DNA of 64,000 bases from Burkholderiaceae bacterium. GTDB taxonomy: Bacteria > Pseudomonadota > Gammaproteobacteria > Burkholderiales > Burkholderiaceae_C. Numbering within the stretch: position 1 is the first letter of the stretch; every line of letters starts with the position of its first letter. The notes under the pieces were generated by a model. It made no database searches, was not told where the DNA came from, and saw nothing but the letters and a program-made list of their open reading frames with translations. Shown here in pieces: positions 35,646 to 44,793 of the stretch. The translations under genes were made by a program, and so were the position numbers. The stretch spans positions 62,001 through 126,000 of the forward strand of contig JACKLO010000018.1 of assembly GCA_024235915.1 (NCBI GenBank), in the 5' to 3' direction.

Positions 35646-36104
35646 TCACTTCTTGCGGAAGTCGTCGTGGCAGGCCTTGCAGCTGCCGCCGACGGGGCCG
35701 AAGGCGGCCTTGGTGTTGTCCAGGCTGCCGGTCTTGACCGCGGCGTCGAGCTTGCCCATGGTGTCGCTCAACTTGTCGGCCGCGGCCTTGAAGTCGGCCG
35801 CCTTGGACCAGACCTCGGGCAGGGCGCGGGTGTCGCCCGCATCGGTGCCGGCGCCGAAGGCCGTGAACGGCAGGCTGTGCACCGCCATCACCACGCTCAT
35901 GTTGGCTGCGGCGGCCTGGGCGTCCCACGGGGCCTTGCCCTGCACCATCGCGCCCACGCGGCCGAAGTGCGCCGCCATCAGCGTGAAGGCCGCCTTGCGG
36001 TACTTGACGGCGTCCTCGGGCTTCTGGAACTGGGCCGAAGCGGGCAGGGCGGTCAGGCAGGCGGCGGCGCACAGGGTGGCGGCCAGGATCGTCTTGCGGG
36101 TCAT
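35646..36104 (-). CDS. Cytochrome c' (class II cytochrome c)
   Basis: 152 residues. Signal peptide ends at PASAQ near residue 24. The mature protein is a four-helix bundle with the haem attachment motif at the very C-terminus: Cys142, Cys145, His146 in GGSCKACHDDFRKK, the class II layout. Cytochromes c' bind NO and CO and buffer nitrosative stress in the periplasm. The gene is divergent from a cytochrome b561 gene with 196 nt between them, a pairing seen in other proteobacteria and suggesting electron exchange between the two. Confidence 0.92.
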   Translation of the reverse strand: MTRKTILAATLCAAACLTALPASAQFQKPEDAVKYRKAAFTLMAAHFGRVGAMVQGKAPWDAQAAAANMSVVMAVHSLPFTAFGAGTDAGDTRALPEVWSKAADFKAAADKLSDTMGKLDAAVKTGSLDNTKAAFGPVGGSCKACHDDFRKK

Positions 36105-36300
36105 GGGTGCAGGTCCTCGTTCATGGATGTGGGAGCGATGCGGGGCATCGGCGCGCTGCCGCTGAGTGGTTGCGCGGTCGCGAGCCGACGGAGCGTATAC
36201 GCGAGCGGTGTCCTCGGCATTGCAGTCGGACATCGCGGACGGGCTATCGTCGAGCCGAGGCGCCGTCCGGCGCCAGCCGGCCTTGCCTGGAAGACCACCG

Positions 36301-36966
36301 ATGACCCTCCCCACTGACACCCGCGTCCGCGTCTGGGACCTGCCCACCCGCGTCTTCCACTGGGCGTTGCTGGCGGCGGTGGTCGGCGCCGTGGCCAGTG
36401 CCAAGGCGGGGCTGATGGACTGGCACCCGCGCTTCGGTTACGCCGTGTTCGCGCTGGTGGCGTTCCGCCTGCTCTGGGGCGTGGTGGGGGGGCGCTGGTC
36501 GCGCTTTGCCAGCTTCGTGCGCGGGCCGGGCACGGTGTGGCGCTACCTGCGCGGCAATGCATCGGCCGGCGAGCGGCTGGACGTGGGCCACAACCCGCTT
36601 GGTGCGCTGTCGGTGCTGGCCCTGCTGGCGGTGCTGGCGGTGCAGGTGGGCACGGGCCTGGTCAGCGACGACGAGATTGCCTTCGTCGGGCCCTTGAACG
36701 CCCTGGTGTCCACCGACACCGGCCTGGCCGCCACCAGCTGGCACCGGGGCTGGGGCCAGTGGCTGCTGTTCGGCCTGGTGGGCCTGCATGTGGCCGCCAT
36801 CGTGGCCTACGCCGTCCGCGGACAGCGCCTGGTGCCGGCCATGTGGCATGGCGACAAGACCCTGCCGGCCACCACGCCGCCCAGCGCCGACGGCCTCGCC
36901 CAGCGTCTGCTGGCGGCTGTGCTGCTCGCCGGCTGCGCCGTGGGCGTGTGGTGGGTCGTGACCTGA
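36301..36966 (+). CDS. Cytochrome b561-type membrane protein
   Basis: 221 residues with four main hydrophobic helices plus a C-terminal one. Helix 1 carries a haem-ligand His in VWDLPTRVFHWALLAAV; helix 4 has HRGWGQWLLFGLVGLHVAAI with another His; RFGYAVFALVAFRLLWGVVG is the conserved second helix of the Ni-hydrogenase/b561 family. It would pass electrons across the membrane to a periplasmic partner, most likely the divergent cytochrome c'. The ATG at 36301 was chosen by the family N-terminus. Confidence 0.87.
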   Translation: MTLPTDTRVRVWDLPTRVFHWALLAAVVGAVASAKAGLMDWHPRFGYAVFALVAFRLLWGVVGGRWSRFASFVRGPGTVWRYLRGNASAGERLDVGHNPLGALSVLALLAVLAVQVGTGLVSDDEIAFVGPLNALVSTDTGLAATSWHRGWGQWLLFGLVGLHVAAIVAYAVRGQRLVPAMWHGDKTLPATTPPSADGLAQRLLAAVLLAGCAVGVWWVVT

Positions 36967-37001
36967 CGGACTTGTTTCGGGCCTAGACTCCAGTCAGCCC
37001 G

Positions 37002-37514
37002 ATGGAAGTGCCACCGATATCCCTGGTCGAGCCGGACACGCCGGCGCTGCTCGACGCCACGCGCGAGATCTTCCGCGAATACGCCGGCTCGCTGTCGGTG
37101 GATCTGTGTTTCCAGGGCTTCGAGGAAGAACTGGCGGCGCTGCCCGGCGACTACCTGCCACCGCAGGGCGTGCTGCTGCTGGCCTTCGTGGACGGCGCCC
37201 TGGCCGGCTGCGGCGGCTTCCGCCCGCTGCCCGAGGCCGACCACCCCGACGCCTGCGAGATGAAGCGCCTCTATGTGCGCCGTGCCTTCCGCCGCTTCGG
37301 TCTGGGGCGCGTGCTGGCGCAGGCGTTGATCGACCGGGCCACCGGGGCCGGCTACGCGTCGATGCTGCTGGACACGCTCGACGAGATGGAAGCGGCGCGC
37401 GGCCTCTACGAGTCGCTGGGTTTCGTCGAGATTCCGCCCTATTACTTCAACCCGATTCCGGGGGCACACTACCTGAAGGTCGACCTGACCGGCACCCCGG
37501 GAGCTCCGCGATGA
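37002..37514 (+). CDS. GNAT-family N-acetyltransferase
   Basis: 170 residues with the GNAT core. Motif A, the acetyl-CoA pyrophosphate loop, is MKRLYVRRAFRRFGLGRVLA (RxxGxG at about residues 99-104). The C-terminal strand and loop AARGLYESLGFVEIPPYYF is motif B. The acceptor substrate is unknown. The stop overlaps the HpaI aldolase start (ATGA), so the two are translationally coupled although no functional link is obvious. Confidence 0.88.
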   Translation: MEVPPISLVEPDTPALLDATREIFREYAGSLSVDLCFQGFEEELAALPGDYLPPQGVLLLAFVDGALAGCGGFRPLPEADHPDACEMKRLYVRRAFRRFGLGRVLAQALIDRATGAGYASMLLDTLDEMEAARGLYESLGFVEIPPYYFNPIPGAHYLKVDLTGTPGAPR

Positions 37515-38332
37515 ACCCGTTCCGTCACCTGCTCAAGGCCTGTGGCAGCCAGCCGCCCATCGGCACCTGGATCATGTCCGGCAGCCCGCTGGTGGCCGAG
37601 GCCCTGGGTTACGCCGGCTTCGACTGGGGCGTGGTCGACATGGAGCACAGCCCACTGGACATGGGCGACGTGGTGCACCTGCTGCAGGCCGTCGGCAACA
37701 CGAAGATGGTGCCGGTGGTGCGCGTGCCCTGGAACGAACCGGTGGTCGTCAAGCGTGTGCTCGATGCGGGCGCGACCACGGTGCTGTTCCCGTTCGTGCA
37801 GGACGCCCAGGAGGCCGCGGCCGCCGTGGCGGCCACGCGTTATCCGCCCGACGGCATCCGCGGCATGGCCGGCATGAGCCGGGCCACGCATTACGGCACG
37901 CGCGCCGACTACCCGCGCCACGCCAACCGCGAGGTGGGCGTGATCGTGCAGCTGGAGACAGCCGACGCGCTGGACCGGCTGGACGAGATCGCCGCTGTGC
38001 CCGGCGTGGACGCGCTGTTCGTCGGGCCCGCCGACCTGTCGGCGTCGATGGGCTACGTGGGCCAGAGCCTGCACCCGGCGGTGATGGACCGCATGGGCCG
38101 CGCCGCGCGCCGAGCGGCCGAGCTCGGCAAACCCATCGGCACGCTGGGCATGAACGCGCAGGCGCTGGTGCAGTACCGCGCGCTGGGCTACTGCTTCGTG
38201 GCCCTGGGGGCCGACCTGGGCCTGCTGATGCAGGGTTCCCAGGCGGCGCTGCAGGCGCTGCGCAGCCCGCATGACGAAGGCCACGTGCACACGCTGAGCG
38301 ACGGCACCGTGACCGGCGCCAGTGCTTACTGA
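37511..38332 (+). CDS. HpcH/HpaI-family class II aldolase
   Basis: 273 residues, TIM-barrel metal-dependent aldolase that splits 2-keto-3-deoxy or 4-hydroxy-2-oxo acids to pyruvate and an aldehyde. The catalytic His46 is in VVDMEHSPLDMGD; metal ligands Glu149 (IVQLETADAL) and Asp175 (FVGPADLSASMG) are present, as is GIRGMAGMSRATHYG. Neighbouring aldose epimerase, lactonase and GlpD suggest a sugar-acid breakdown role such as 2-keto-3-deoxy-aldonate cleavage. The precise substrate is undetermined. Confidence 0.9.
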   Translation: MNPFRHLLKACGSQPPIGTWIMSGSPLVAEALGYAGFDWGVVDMEHSPLDMGDVVHLLQAVGNTKMVPVVRVPWNEPVVVKRVLDAGATTVLFPFVQDAQEAAAAVAATRYPPDGIRGMAGMSRATHYGTRADYPRHANREVGVIVQLETADALDRLDEIAAVPGVDALFVGPADLSASMGYVGQSLHPAVMDRMGRAARRAAELGKPIGTLGMNAQALVQYRALGYCFVALGADLGLLMQGSQAALQALRSPHDEGHVHTLSDGTVTGASAY

Positions 38333-38398
38333 GATCGCTGCCCTGTTGTTTTCTCCCGCCGCACTGCGGCCCTTTCACGCGCCCCGAGCGCGTCCCGC

Positions 38399-39256
38399 AT
38401 GACCGAAGAAATCCAGACCCTGGAACTCACCCGTGGCCCGCTGCGGCTGGCGCTGCGCCCCGACCTTGGCGGCTGCATCGCCGGCCTGTGGTTCGACGAT
38501 CTGCCGGTGCTGCGCAGCACCGAGCCGGCGGCGCTGGAGCGTTCGCGCCTGTCGGGCTGCTACCCGCTGCTGCCGTACTCCAACCGCCTGGGCTACCGGC
38601 GGTTCCGCTGGCATGGGCGCGAGTACACGACGCAGCCCAACTTCGACGACAACCCGCACTCGGTGCATGGCATCGGCTGGCAGCGGGCATGGACCGTGGA
38701 TTCGGCGCGTGAGGACGAGGCGGTGCTGGCACTGCAGCACGCGGGCGACGCCGATTGGCCCTTCCCTTTCAGCGCGCGCCAGACCGTGTCGCTGACGGAC
38801 GAAGGCCTGCACCTCGGGCTGTCGATCACGAACACGGGCAACGCCGCTGCGCCCTTCGGCCTGGGCTGGCATCCCTACTTCCCCAAGCGCCAGCGCAGCC
38901 GGCTGCACATCGAACTCACGGAGCGCTGGGACAGCGACGCGGCCGGCCTGCCGACGCGTCGCGTGCCGCAGGCCGGCATCGATGGCGACGTGACGCACCT
39001 GGACTTCGACCATTGTTTCGAAGGCTGGAGCGGCCCGGCCCGCGTGCGCGACGAGAAGCTGGCGCTGCGGTTGACGTCCTCGCTGCCCTACCTGGTGGTG
39101 TTCACGCCACCGCTGAAGGACTACTACTGCGTCGAGCCGGTGAGCCATGTCAGCAACGCCATCCACATGGCAGAACCCGGCAAGGCCGGGTTGACGACCT
39201 TGATGCCGGGCGAGCAACTGGCGGCCTGGTTCAAGCTCGAGATCAGCCGGCCCTGA
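38399..39256 (+). CDS. Aldose 1-epimerase family protein
   Basis: 285 residues, galactose-mutarotase fold. Catalytic-type residues are visible: HSVHGIGWQRAW (His90), GLGWHPYFPK with a second His near 162, and a C-terminal CVEPVSH Glu region. It interconverts alpha and beta anomers of sugars such as glucose or arabinose. It overlaps the SMP-30 gene by one base (TGATG), and mutarotase plus lactonase is a sensible pair because the lactonase acts on the oxidised sugar. Confidence 0.9.
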   Translation: MTEEIQTLELTRGPLRLALRPDLGGCIAGLWFDDLPVLRSTEPAALERSRLSGCYPLLPYSNRLGYRRFRWHGREYTTQPNFDDNPHSVHGIGWQRAWTVDSAREDEAVLALQHAGDADWPFPFSARQTVSLTDEGLHLGLSITNTGNAAAPFGLGWHPYFPKRQRSRLHIELTERWDSDAAGLPTRRVPQAGIDGDVTHLDFDHCFEGWSGPARVRDEKLALRLTSSLPYLVVFTPPLKDYYCVEPVSHVSNAIHMAEPGKAGLTTLMPGEQLAAWFKLEISRP

Positions 39257-40158
39257 TGGAAGCGCCCCTCTTCGAGCCGCTGCCGGTGCCGCCGTCGCAG
39301 CTGGGGGAGTCGCCGTTCTGGCACCCGGACGAGGCGGCGCTGTACTGGTGCGACATCCCGGGCTGCAAGCTCAACCGCTGGCACCCTGGCCGAGCCGAAC
39401 ATCGGCAGTGGGCCTTCGATGTCGAACCTGCTTGTGCGGCGCCGTTGCCCGGTGGTGCGGTGCTGCTGGGCATGCGCGACGGCTTGTTCCGTTTCGACCC
39501 GCTGTCGGGTGAACGCAAGCGCTTGGCGTCGCCGCCCTACGACCCGGCCGAGGAGCGCTTCAACGACGGCAAGGCCGACCCGCAGGGCCGCTTCTGGGCC
39601 GGCACGATCTACGAGCCGCGCACGGCCCCAAACGCCGCGCTGTACCGCTGGTCGGGCGGAAAGCTCGACCACATTGCCGGGGACATCACCACCAGCAACG
39701 GCCTGGCCTGGAGCCCGGACGGCCGCACCCAATACTGGTCGGACACCAAGGACCACGTGGTGCGCGCCTTCGACGTCGACCTGCACGACGGCAGCCTGTC
39801 GCGCGGCCGTGAGTTCGCGCGATTTGCGCCGCGAGCCGACGGCCAGCCGCTGGACGCCTATGGCGGCCGACCCGATGGGGCGGCCGTGGATGTCGAAGGC
39901 GGCTATTGGGTCGCCATGTACGAAGGCCAGCGCCTGCTGCGGCTGGGTGTTGACGGTGCCGTGACCCGTGAACTGCGCCTGCCGGTGCGTTGCCCCACGA
40001 TGCCCTGCTTCGGCGGTGCCGACGGCCGCACGCTGTTCGTCACCACCGCGCGCCATGGGCGACCGGCCGACGAACTGGCGGCGCAGCCCTGGGCCGGTGG
40101 CGTGCTCACGCTGCGCGTGGACGTGCCTGGTCTGCCGGTGAACTTCGCGCGGCCGTGA
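39256..40158 (+). CDS. SMP-30/gluconolactonase/LRE family protein
   Basis: 300 residues, six-bladed beta-propeller with one divalent metal. The metal-site motifs are GESPFWHPDEAALYWCDI (Glu18), RFNDGKADPQGRFWAGT and TTSNGLAWSPDGRTQYWSDT with the conserved Asn and Asp. Bacterial members hydrolyse aldonolactones to aldonic acids. Its start overlaps the epimerase stop and its end overlaps the GlpD start (GTGA), indicating a sugar-oxidation operon. No sugar dehydrogenase lies in the window. Confidence 0.9.
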   Translation: MEAPLFEPLPVPPSQLGESPFWHPDEAALYWCDIPGCKLNRWHPGRAEHRQWAFDVEPACAAPLPGGAVLLGMRDGLFRFDPLSGERKRLASPPYDPAEERFNDGKADPQGRFWAGTIYEPRTAPNAALYRWSGGKLDHIAGDITTSNGLAWSPDGRTQYWSDTKDHVVRAFDVDLHDGSLSRGREFARFAPRADGQPLDAYGGRPDGAAVDVEGGYWVAMYEGQRLLRLGVDGAVTRELRLPVRCPTMPCFGGADGRTLFVTTARHGRPADELAAQPWAGGVLTLRVDVPGLPVNFARP

Positions 40159-41774
40159 GCGCGTCTGCAGCCACGACCCACGGCGCGCCGCTGGACCGGG
40201 CGGCGTTGTGGGCGCGTGTGCGCACGGCCGAGCCCTTCGACCTCGTGGTCGTGGGCGGTGGCGCCACCGGTTGCGGGCTGGCGCTGGACGCCGCGGCACG
40301 TGGTTTCAGCGTGGCCTTGTTCGAGGCCGAGGACTTCGCCAAGGGCACGTCATCGCGGGCCACCAAGCTGCTGCACGGCGGTGTGCGCTACCTGGCGCAG
40401 GGCGACGTGGGGCTGGTGCGAGAAGCCCTGCATGAGCGCAGTGCGGTGCTGCACAACGCACCGCACCTGGCCAGCCGCCTGCCCTTCGTGATGCCGTCCT
40501 ATCACTGGTGGGAACGCGGCTTCTACGGCATGGGCCTCAAGGCCTACGACCTGCTGGCCGGGTCGCGTTCGCTGGGCGACACGGAGTTCCTGTCCGCTGC
40601 GCGCACCAAGACGCTGCTGCCCAATGTGCGCGCGCAAGGCCTTGCCGGCGGTGTGCGTTACTGGGATGCGCAGTTCGACGACGCCCGGCTGGCGGTGGCG
40701 CTGGCGCGCACGGCGGCCGCCCGCGGCGCGGTGGTGCTCAACCATGCGCCGGTGACGGGCCTGCTGCGGCAGCAGGGCCTGGTGCGGGGTGTCACCGTGC
40801 GCGGGCCGGAAGGCGACCTCGACATACCGGCGCGTTGCGTGGTCAACGCCACCGGCATCTGGGTGGACGCGCTGCGCGACATGGACCGTGACGCCGAGGC
40901 CCCGCATCGCCCGCCGCTGGTGGCGCCCAGCCAGGGCGTGCACCTGGTGGTCGACCGCCGCTTCTGGCCCGGCGACCATGCGCTGCTGGTGCCCAAGACA
41001 CGCGATGGCCGCGTGCTCTTCGCGGTGCCGTGGCTGGGCAAGACGATCCTGGGCACGACCGATACGCCGCGCGAACAGGTCCAACACGACCCGCTGCCGT
41101 TGCGCGCCGAGGTGGACTTCATCCTCGACGAGAGCGCGCGCTACCTGTCCCGGCCGCCTGGCCGGGACGATGTGCGCTCGGTCTGGGTGGGCATGCGGCC
41201 GCTGGTCAAGCCGCAGGCCGAGGACGGGGCCGACACCAAGGCGCTGTCGCGCGAGCACACGGTGCTGGTGGGCCGCAGCGGCCTGGTCACCGTCACCGGG
41301 GGCAAGTGGACCACCTACCGCGCGATGGCCGAGGATGTGCTCACGCGCTGCATGGCGCGCGGCCTGATGCCGCCGAGGCCGGCGGGCGTGACGGCCACCT
41401 TGCCGCTGGTGGGGGCCGCCCCGACGCAGCGCTCGGTGGCGATGTCGCCAGGCGCGCACCTCTACGGCGCCGAGGCCGACACCTTGCGGGCACTGCCCGG
41501 GGCTGACCGCTGGCTTTGGCGCGACCCCGAAGGTGATGCGCCCGTCCTCAGCGAAGCGATGGTGCGTTTTGCGGCCCGGCACGAACTGGCAGCCACGGTG
41601 GAGGACGTGCTGGCGCGGCGCAGCCGGCTGCTGTTCCTGGACGCCCGGGCGGCCGCCACCCTGGCCGAGGCCGTGGGGGACATCCTGGCCGACGAACTCG
41701 GCGCCGGCTTCGATGCCGCAGCCTCCAGCGCCGCCTTCCGGGCGCTGTCGCAGCGCTACGCCGAACTGCCCTGA
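40155..41774 (+). CDS. glpD: Glycerol-3-phosphate dehydrogenase, FAD-dependent
   Basis: 539 residues, GTG start at 40155 overlapping the lactonase stop. FAD-binding motif DLVVVGGGATGCGLALDAAA (GGGATGC at 34-40), then GTSSRATKLLHGGVRYL, the signature of GlpD proteins. C-terminal helical domain intact. It oxidises glycerol-3-phosphate to dihydroxyacetone phosphate and feeds the quinone pool at the inner membrane. There is no glpK or glpF nearby, so the operon position with aldose-processing genes is unusual. Confidence 0.92.
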   Translation: MSASAATTHGAPLDRAALWARVRTAEPFDLVVVGGGATGCGLALDAAARGFSVALFEAEDFAKGTSSRATKLLHGGVRYLAQGDVGLVREALHERSAVLHNAPHLASRLPFVMPSYHWWERGFYGMGLKAYDLLAGSRSLGDTEFLSAARTKTLLPNVRAQGLAGGVRYWDAQFDDARLAVALARTAAARGAVVLNHAPVTGLLRQQGLVRGVTVRGPEGDLDIPARCVVNATGIWVDALRDMDRDAEAPHRPPLVAPSQGVHLVVDRRFWPGDHALLVPKTRDGRVLFAVPWLGKTILGTTDTPREQVQHDPLPLRAEVDFILDESARYLSRPPGRDDVRSVWVGMRPLVKPQAEDGADTKALSREHTVLVGRSGLVTVTGGKWTTYRAMAEDVLTRCMARGLMPPRPAGVTATLPLVGAAPTQRSVAMSPGAHLYGAEADTLRALPGADRWLWRDPEGDAPVLSEAMVRFAARHELAATVEDVLARRSRLLFLDARAAATLAEAVGDILADELGAGFDAAASSAAFRALSQRYAELP

Positions 41775-41781
41775 CGCGGGA

Positions 41782-42402
41782 TCACTCGCCCGCGCTGCCG
41801 TACTTGACGGTGCAGCCGTAGGCGCGTGTGGCCGGTGTGCCGACCGGCTTGCCGGCCATCGACTCGGCCAGCGCCACCTTCACGTGGTTGGTCGCGCCCG
41901 GGATATCGGCCGGATTGGCGCTGGGCTTGCTGTCGATGGCGCCGGCGTAGACCAGCGTGCCCTCGGGGTTGATGACATACATGTGGGGCGTGGTGCGCGC
42001 GCCGTAGGCCCGGCCCAGCTTGCCATCCTCGTCCATCAGCGTCGCGGTGACGGACGCACCTTGCCCGTTCATCCAGGCCGCCAGCTTGGCCGGGGCCAGG
42101 TAGTCGCCATGGTCGGGTGTGGTGGAGTTCACCGTCAGCCAAACCGCGCCTTGCGCGACCGCGGCCTTCTGCGTGGCCTGCATGTTCTGCGCGCCGTAGT
42201 GCTTGCGCACGTAGGGGCAGCCCGGGTTCACCCACTCCAGCACCACATGCTTGCCCTTGAAGTCGGCCAGGCTGACGGACCGGCCGCTGGTGTCGATGGC
42301 GCTGAAGGCGGGCGCGGGCTGGCCCACGGTGGCGCTGGCCAGCGCCGGCGCGGCAAAAGCGGCCGCAGCGGCCAGCGTCAGGGCGTGAAACAGGGGCTTC
42401 AT
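41782..42402 (-). CDS. Periplasmic thioredoxin-fold redoxin, single active-site Cys
   Basis: 206 residues. A signal peptide ends at ALASA near residue 24. The redoxin/AhpC-TSA core has GQPAPAFSAIDTSGRSVSLA and, at the active site, WVNPGCPYVRKHYGAQ with one Cys (Cys62) and Val where a CxxC protein would have the second Cys. A second Cys lies close to the C-terminus (YGCTVKY). The single-Cys layout argues for a peroxiredoxin-like or DsbD-client role instead of a general oxidoreductase. The DsbD gene lies 37 nt upstream on the same strand. Confidence 0.83.
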   Translation of the reverse strand: MKPLFHALTLAAAAAFAAPALASATVGQPAPAFSAIDTSGRSVSLADFKGKHVVLEWVNPGCPYVRKHYGAQNMQATQKAAVAQGAVWLTVNSTTPDHGDYLAPAKLAAWMNGQGASVTATLMDEDGKLGRAYGARTTPHMYVINPEGTLVYAGAIDSKPSANPADIPGATNHVKVALAESMAGKPVGTPATRAYGCTVKYGSAGE

Positions 42403-42439
42403 CGGTGACTCCTTGCGGGGGATGACGACGGAACGCGGT

Positions 42440-44581
42440 TCACAGCGTGGCCACAGCGCCGGTGACCTCGTCGACGCTGAGGATTTCAGAGAGCAGTTGC
42501 GGCGCTGGGTTCCCAGGCCGGTAGAGCGCGTAGACCGGCACACCGCTGCGGCCCAGGCGCGTCAGTTCAGCCGTGATGGCGGCGTCGCGGCGGGTCCAGT
42601 CGGCGCGCATCAGGCGCACGCGCTTGTCGGCGAAGGCCGCCTTCACCGCAGCGTCGGCCAGCGTGGTGCGCTTGTTGTACTGGCAGGTCACGCACCAGGC
42701 GGCGGTGAAATCCACGAAGACGGCCTGGCCCTGCGCCTGCGCCTCGGCCACGCGCTCGGGCGACCAGGCCTCCCAGCCGTCGGCCGCGGTCGACGCATTG
42801 GCGGCCATGGCCTCCTGCCGCAGCGCGGGGCCGGCCCAGGCCAGCGTCAGACCCAGCAGCAGCACGCCCACCGTGCCCCAGACGCGCTTCACGCGCGGTG
42901 AGTTCGCCGGCGAACCCAGGGCCCAGGCCAGGAAGGAAAGCGCCACCAAAGTGCCCAGCAGCGCCGCAGCACCATCGATGCCGGTCTGGTGCCCCAGCAC
43001 CCAGACCAGCCAGACCACGGTGCCGAACATCGGGAAGGCCATCAGCGTCTTGAACGTGGCCATCCACGCCCCTGGCCGCGGCAGCAGGCGCGCCACCGCC
43101 GGGAAGGCGCTGGCGGCCAGGTAGGGCAGGGCCATGCCCAGGCCCAGCGCCGCGAACACCACCAACGCCTGTGCCGCCGGCAGCGTGAGCGCGAACCCCA
43201 GGGACGCGCCCATGAAGGGCGCCGTGCAGGGCGCGGCCACGGCCACGGCCAGCACGCCGGTGAGGGCGGAGTCCACCAGCGGGTGCCGGGCCTGCGCTGT
43301 GGCCACCCGGTCCGGCAGCACGCTGCCGACCTCGAAAACGCCCAGCAGGTTCAGGCCGATCAGCGTGAACAGTGCCGCCAGCACCGCCACCACCGGCGGC
43401 GACTGCAGCTGGAAGCCCCAGCCCAGCTGCTCGCCGCCGGCGCGCAGTGCCATCAGCAAGGCCGCCAGGGCGACGAAGGACAGCACCACGCCACCGGTGT
43501 AGGCCAGCCCGCCGGCCAGCAGGCGGCCGCGGTCATGGGCGTGGTGGGTGAAGCCCAGCACCTTCAGCGACAGCACCGGGAAGACACAGGGCATCAGGTT
43601 CAGCAGCAGGCCGCCGACCAGGGCGAAGGCGATGGCCAGTGGCAGGCCCAGGGTTGACGCCTCGGCGGTTGCCAGGGGCGGCACGTTGGCAGCGACCTCG
43701 GCATGCGACGACGTCAGTGCCGCGCCGACTGCAGGCCAGGGGCCGGCCACCGCCACCGCGACCTGCGCGCCGGCGAGGTCGCCCCGCGCCACCAGCACGG
43801 CGGGGATCAGGTCGGGGCTGTCGCTGCGCTGCGGGTCCAGCGGCACTTCGGCCGTCCAGCGTGCGCCGTCCCAGCGTTCCACCGGCTTGGCGGCATTGAG
43901 GATGACGCCGACGGTCTCGGGGAAGAAGGCCACCTCGCGCCCTTGCCAGGCTGCGGGCAGGCCGTCCACGGTGACCACCAGCGTCTGGCCGCTGGCGTCG
44001 CTGCGCACCTCGGCGCGGCCCTGGGCGCCCGGAGCGGGCACCGGCAGCGTGTCGCGATGGTTGGCGAAGTCGTCGGCATGGGCCGTGGCCGCGGCGCCGA
44101 TGGGCAGCTTCAGGCTGAATTCGCCCGACTCGGGAATGCACACGTCCTTGCAGACCAGCCACTCGGCCGCAAGCTGGATGTCCAGCGCCGGTGCCTTGAA
44201 GTCTGCGGGCAGTTGCACGTTCACAGGGAGCAGCAGCACGTCCTCGTAGCCGAAGTTCACCAGTGGCCCGAGCGGCAACTTCTTCGGCGTGGGCCATTGC
44301 ACGTCGCCCGCCTGCACACCCGCGGGCAGTGTCCAGGTCAGGTTTGTCGGCAGGCCGGAGTCGCCGGGGTTCTTCCAGTACGTGTGCCAGTGCGGCTGGT
44401 GGGCGATGCGCAGCGCCAGCTGCAGGGGTTTGCCGGGCACCACACCCTCGAGGGCATGCGCCACCAGTTCAGCCCGCACCTGGGGCGTGGTGACAACCGC
44501 GCCTTGTGCCGCAGCCGCGGCGGGCATCAACAACGGCAGGCAACTGGAGAGCAGCGCGGCAAGGCGCAAGGGAAGACGCAT
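42440..44581 (-). CDS. DsbD/ScsB-like protein-disulfide reductase
   Basis: 713 residues in three parts: signal peptide and periplasmic domain with WLVCKDVCIPESG (CxxxC), a central membrane domain of about eight helices with LNLMPCVFPVLSLKVLGF and APCTAPFMGASLGFA (one redox Cys each), and a C-terminal periplasmic thioredoxin domain with AAWCVTCQYNKRTT (CxxC). Electrons pass from cytoplasmic thioredoxin to periplasmic clients. The long N-terminal domain and the redoxin gene just downstream resemble ScsB systems. It ends facing the atp promoter region. Confidence 0.92.
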   Translation of the reverse strand: MRLPLRLAALLSSCLPLLMPAAAAAQGAVVTTPQVRAELVAHALEGVVPGKPLQLALRIAHQPHWHTYWKNPGDSGLPTNLTWTLPAGVQAGDVQWPTPKKLPLGPLVNFGYEDVLLLPVNVQLPADFKAPALDIQLAAEWLVCKDVCIPESGEFSLKLPIGAAATAHADDFANHRDTLPVPAPGAQGRAEVRSDASGQTLVVTVDGLPAAWQGREVAFFPETVGVILNAAKPVERWDGARWTAEVPLDPQRSDSPDLIPAVLVARGDLAGAQVAVAVAGPWPAVGAALTSSHAEVAANVPPLATAEASTLGLPLAIAFALVGGLLLNLMPCVFPVLSLKVLGFTHHAHDRGRLLAGGLAYTGGVVLSFVALAALLMALRAGGEQLGWGFQLQSPPVVAVLAALFTLIGLNLLGVFEVGSVLPDRVATAQARHPLVDSALTGVLAVAVAAPCTAPFMGASLGFALTLPAAQALVVFAALGLGMALPYLAASAFPAVARLLPRPGAWMATFKTLMAFPMFGTVVWLVWVLGHQTGIDGAAALLGTLVALSFLAWALGSPANSPRVKRVWGTVGVLLLGLTLAWAGPALRQEAMAANASTAADGWEAWSPERVAEAQAQGQAVFVDFTAAWCVTCQYNKRTTLADAAVKAAFADKRVRLMRADWTRRDAAITAELTRLGRSGVPVYALYRPGNPAPQLLSEILSVDEVTGAVATL

Positions 44582-44728
44582 CGCGGTAAGAAGCAGGCGG
44601 GCCAGGGGAGTTCCGCAGCCGCCTCGGGCGAGGCGCCGCGGGCACGTCCGTCTAGTGTCGTTGATCGACGGCGCACCTTTCAGGGGCGGGTTCGGGACGG
44701 CCGATACCCGACTTGGATCAAGGCATCC

Positions 44729-44757
44729 CTGGAAATGGGCGGGTTCTCCCCTATAAT
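44729..44757 (+). promoter_or_regulatory. Sigma-70 type promoter for the ATP synthase operon
   Basis: A perfect -10 hexamer TATAAT stands at 44752-44757. With a 17-bp spacer the -35 position (44729-44734) reads CTGGAA, a weak match. It lies 37 nt before the atpI start in a 212-bp space that holds no gene, and no competing -10 of this quality is visible nearby. Such a near-consensus -10 is rare in this GC-rich sequence, fitting strong constitutive expression. Confidence 0.65.
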
Positions 44758-44793
44758 CTTCAGGCTTTGCTGATCGCGCCCACGAACTGACCC

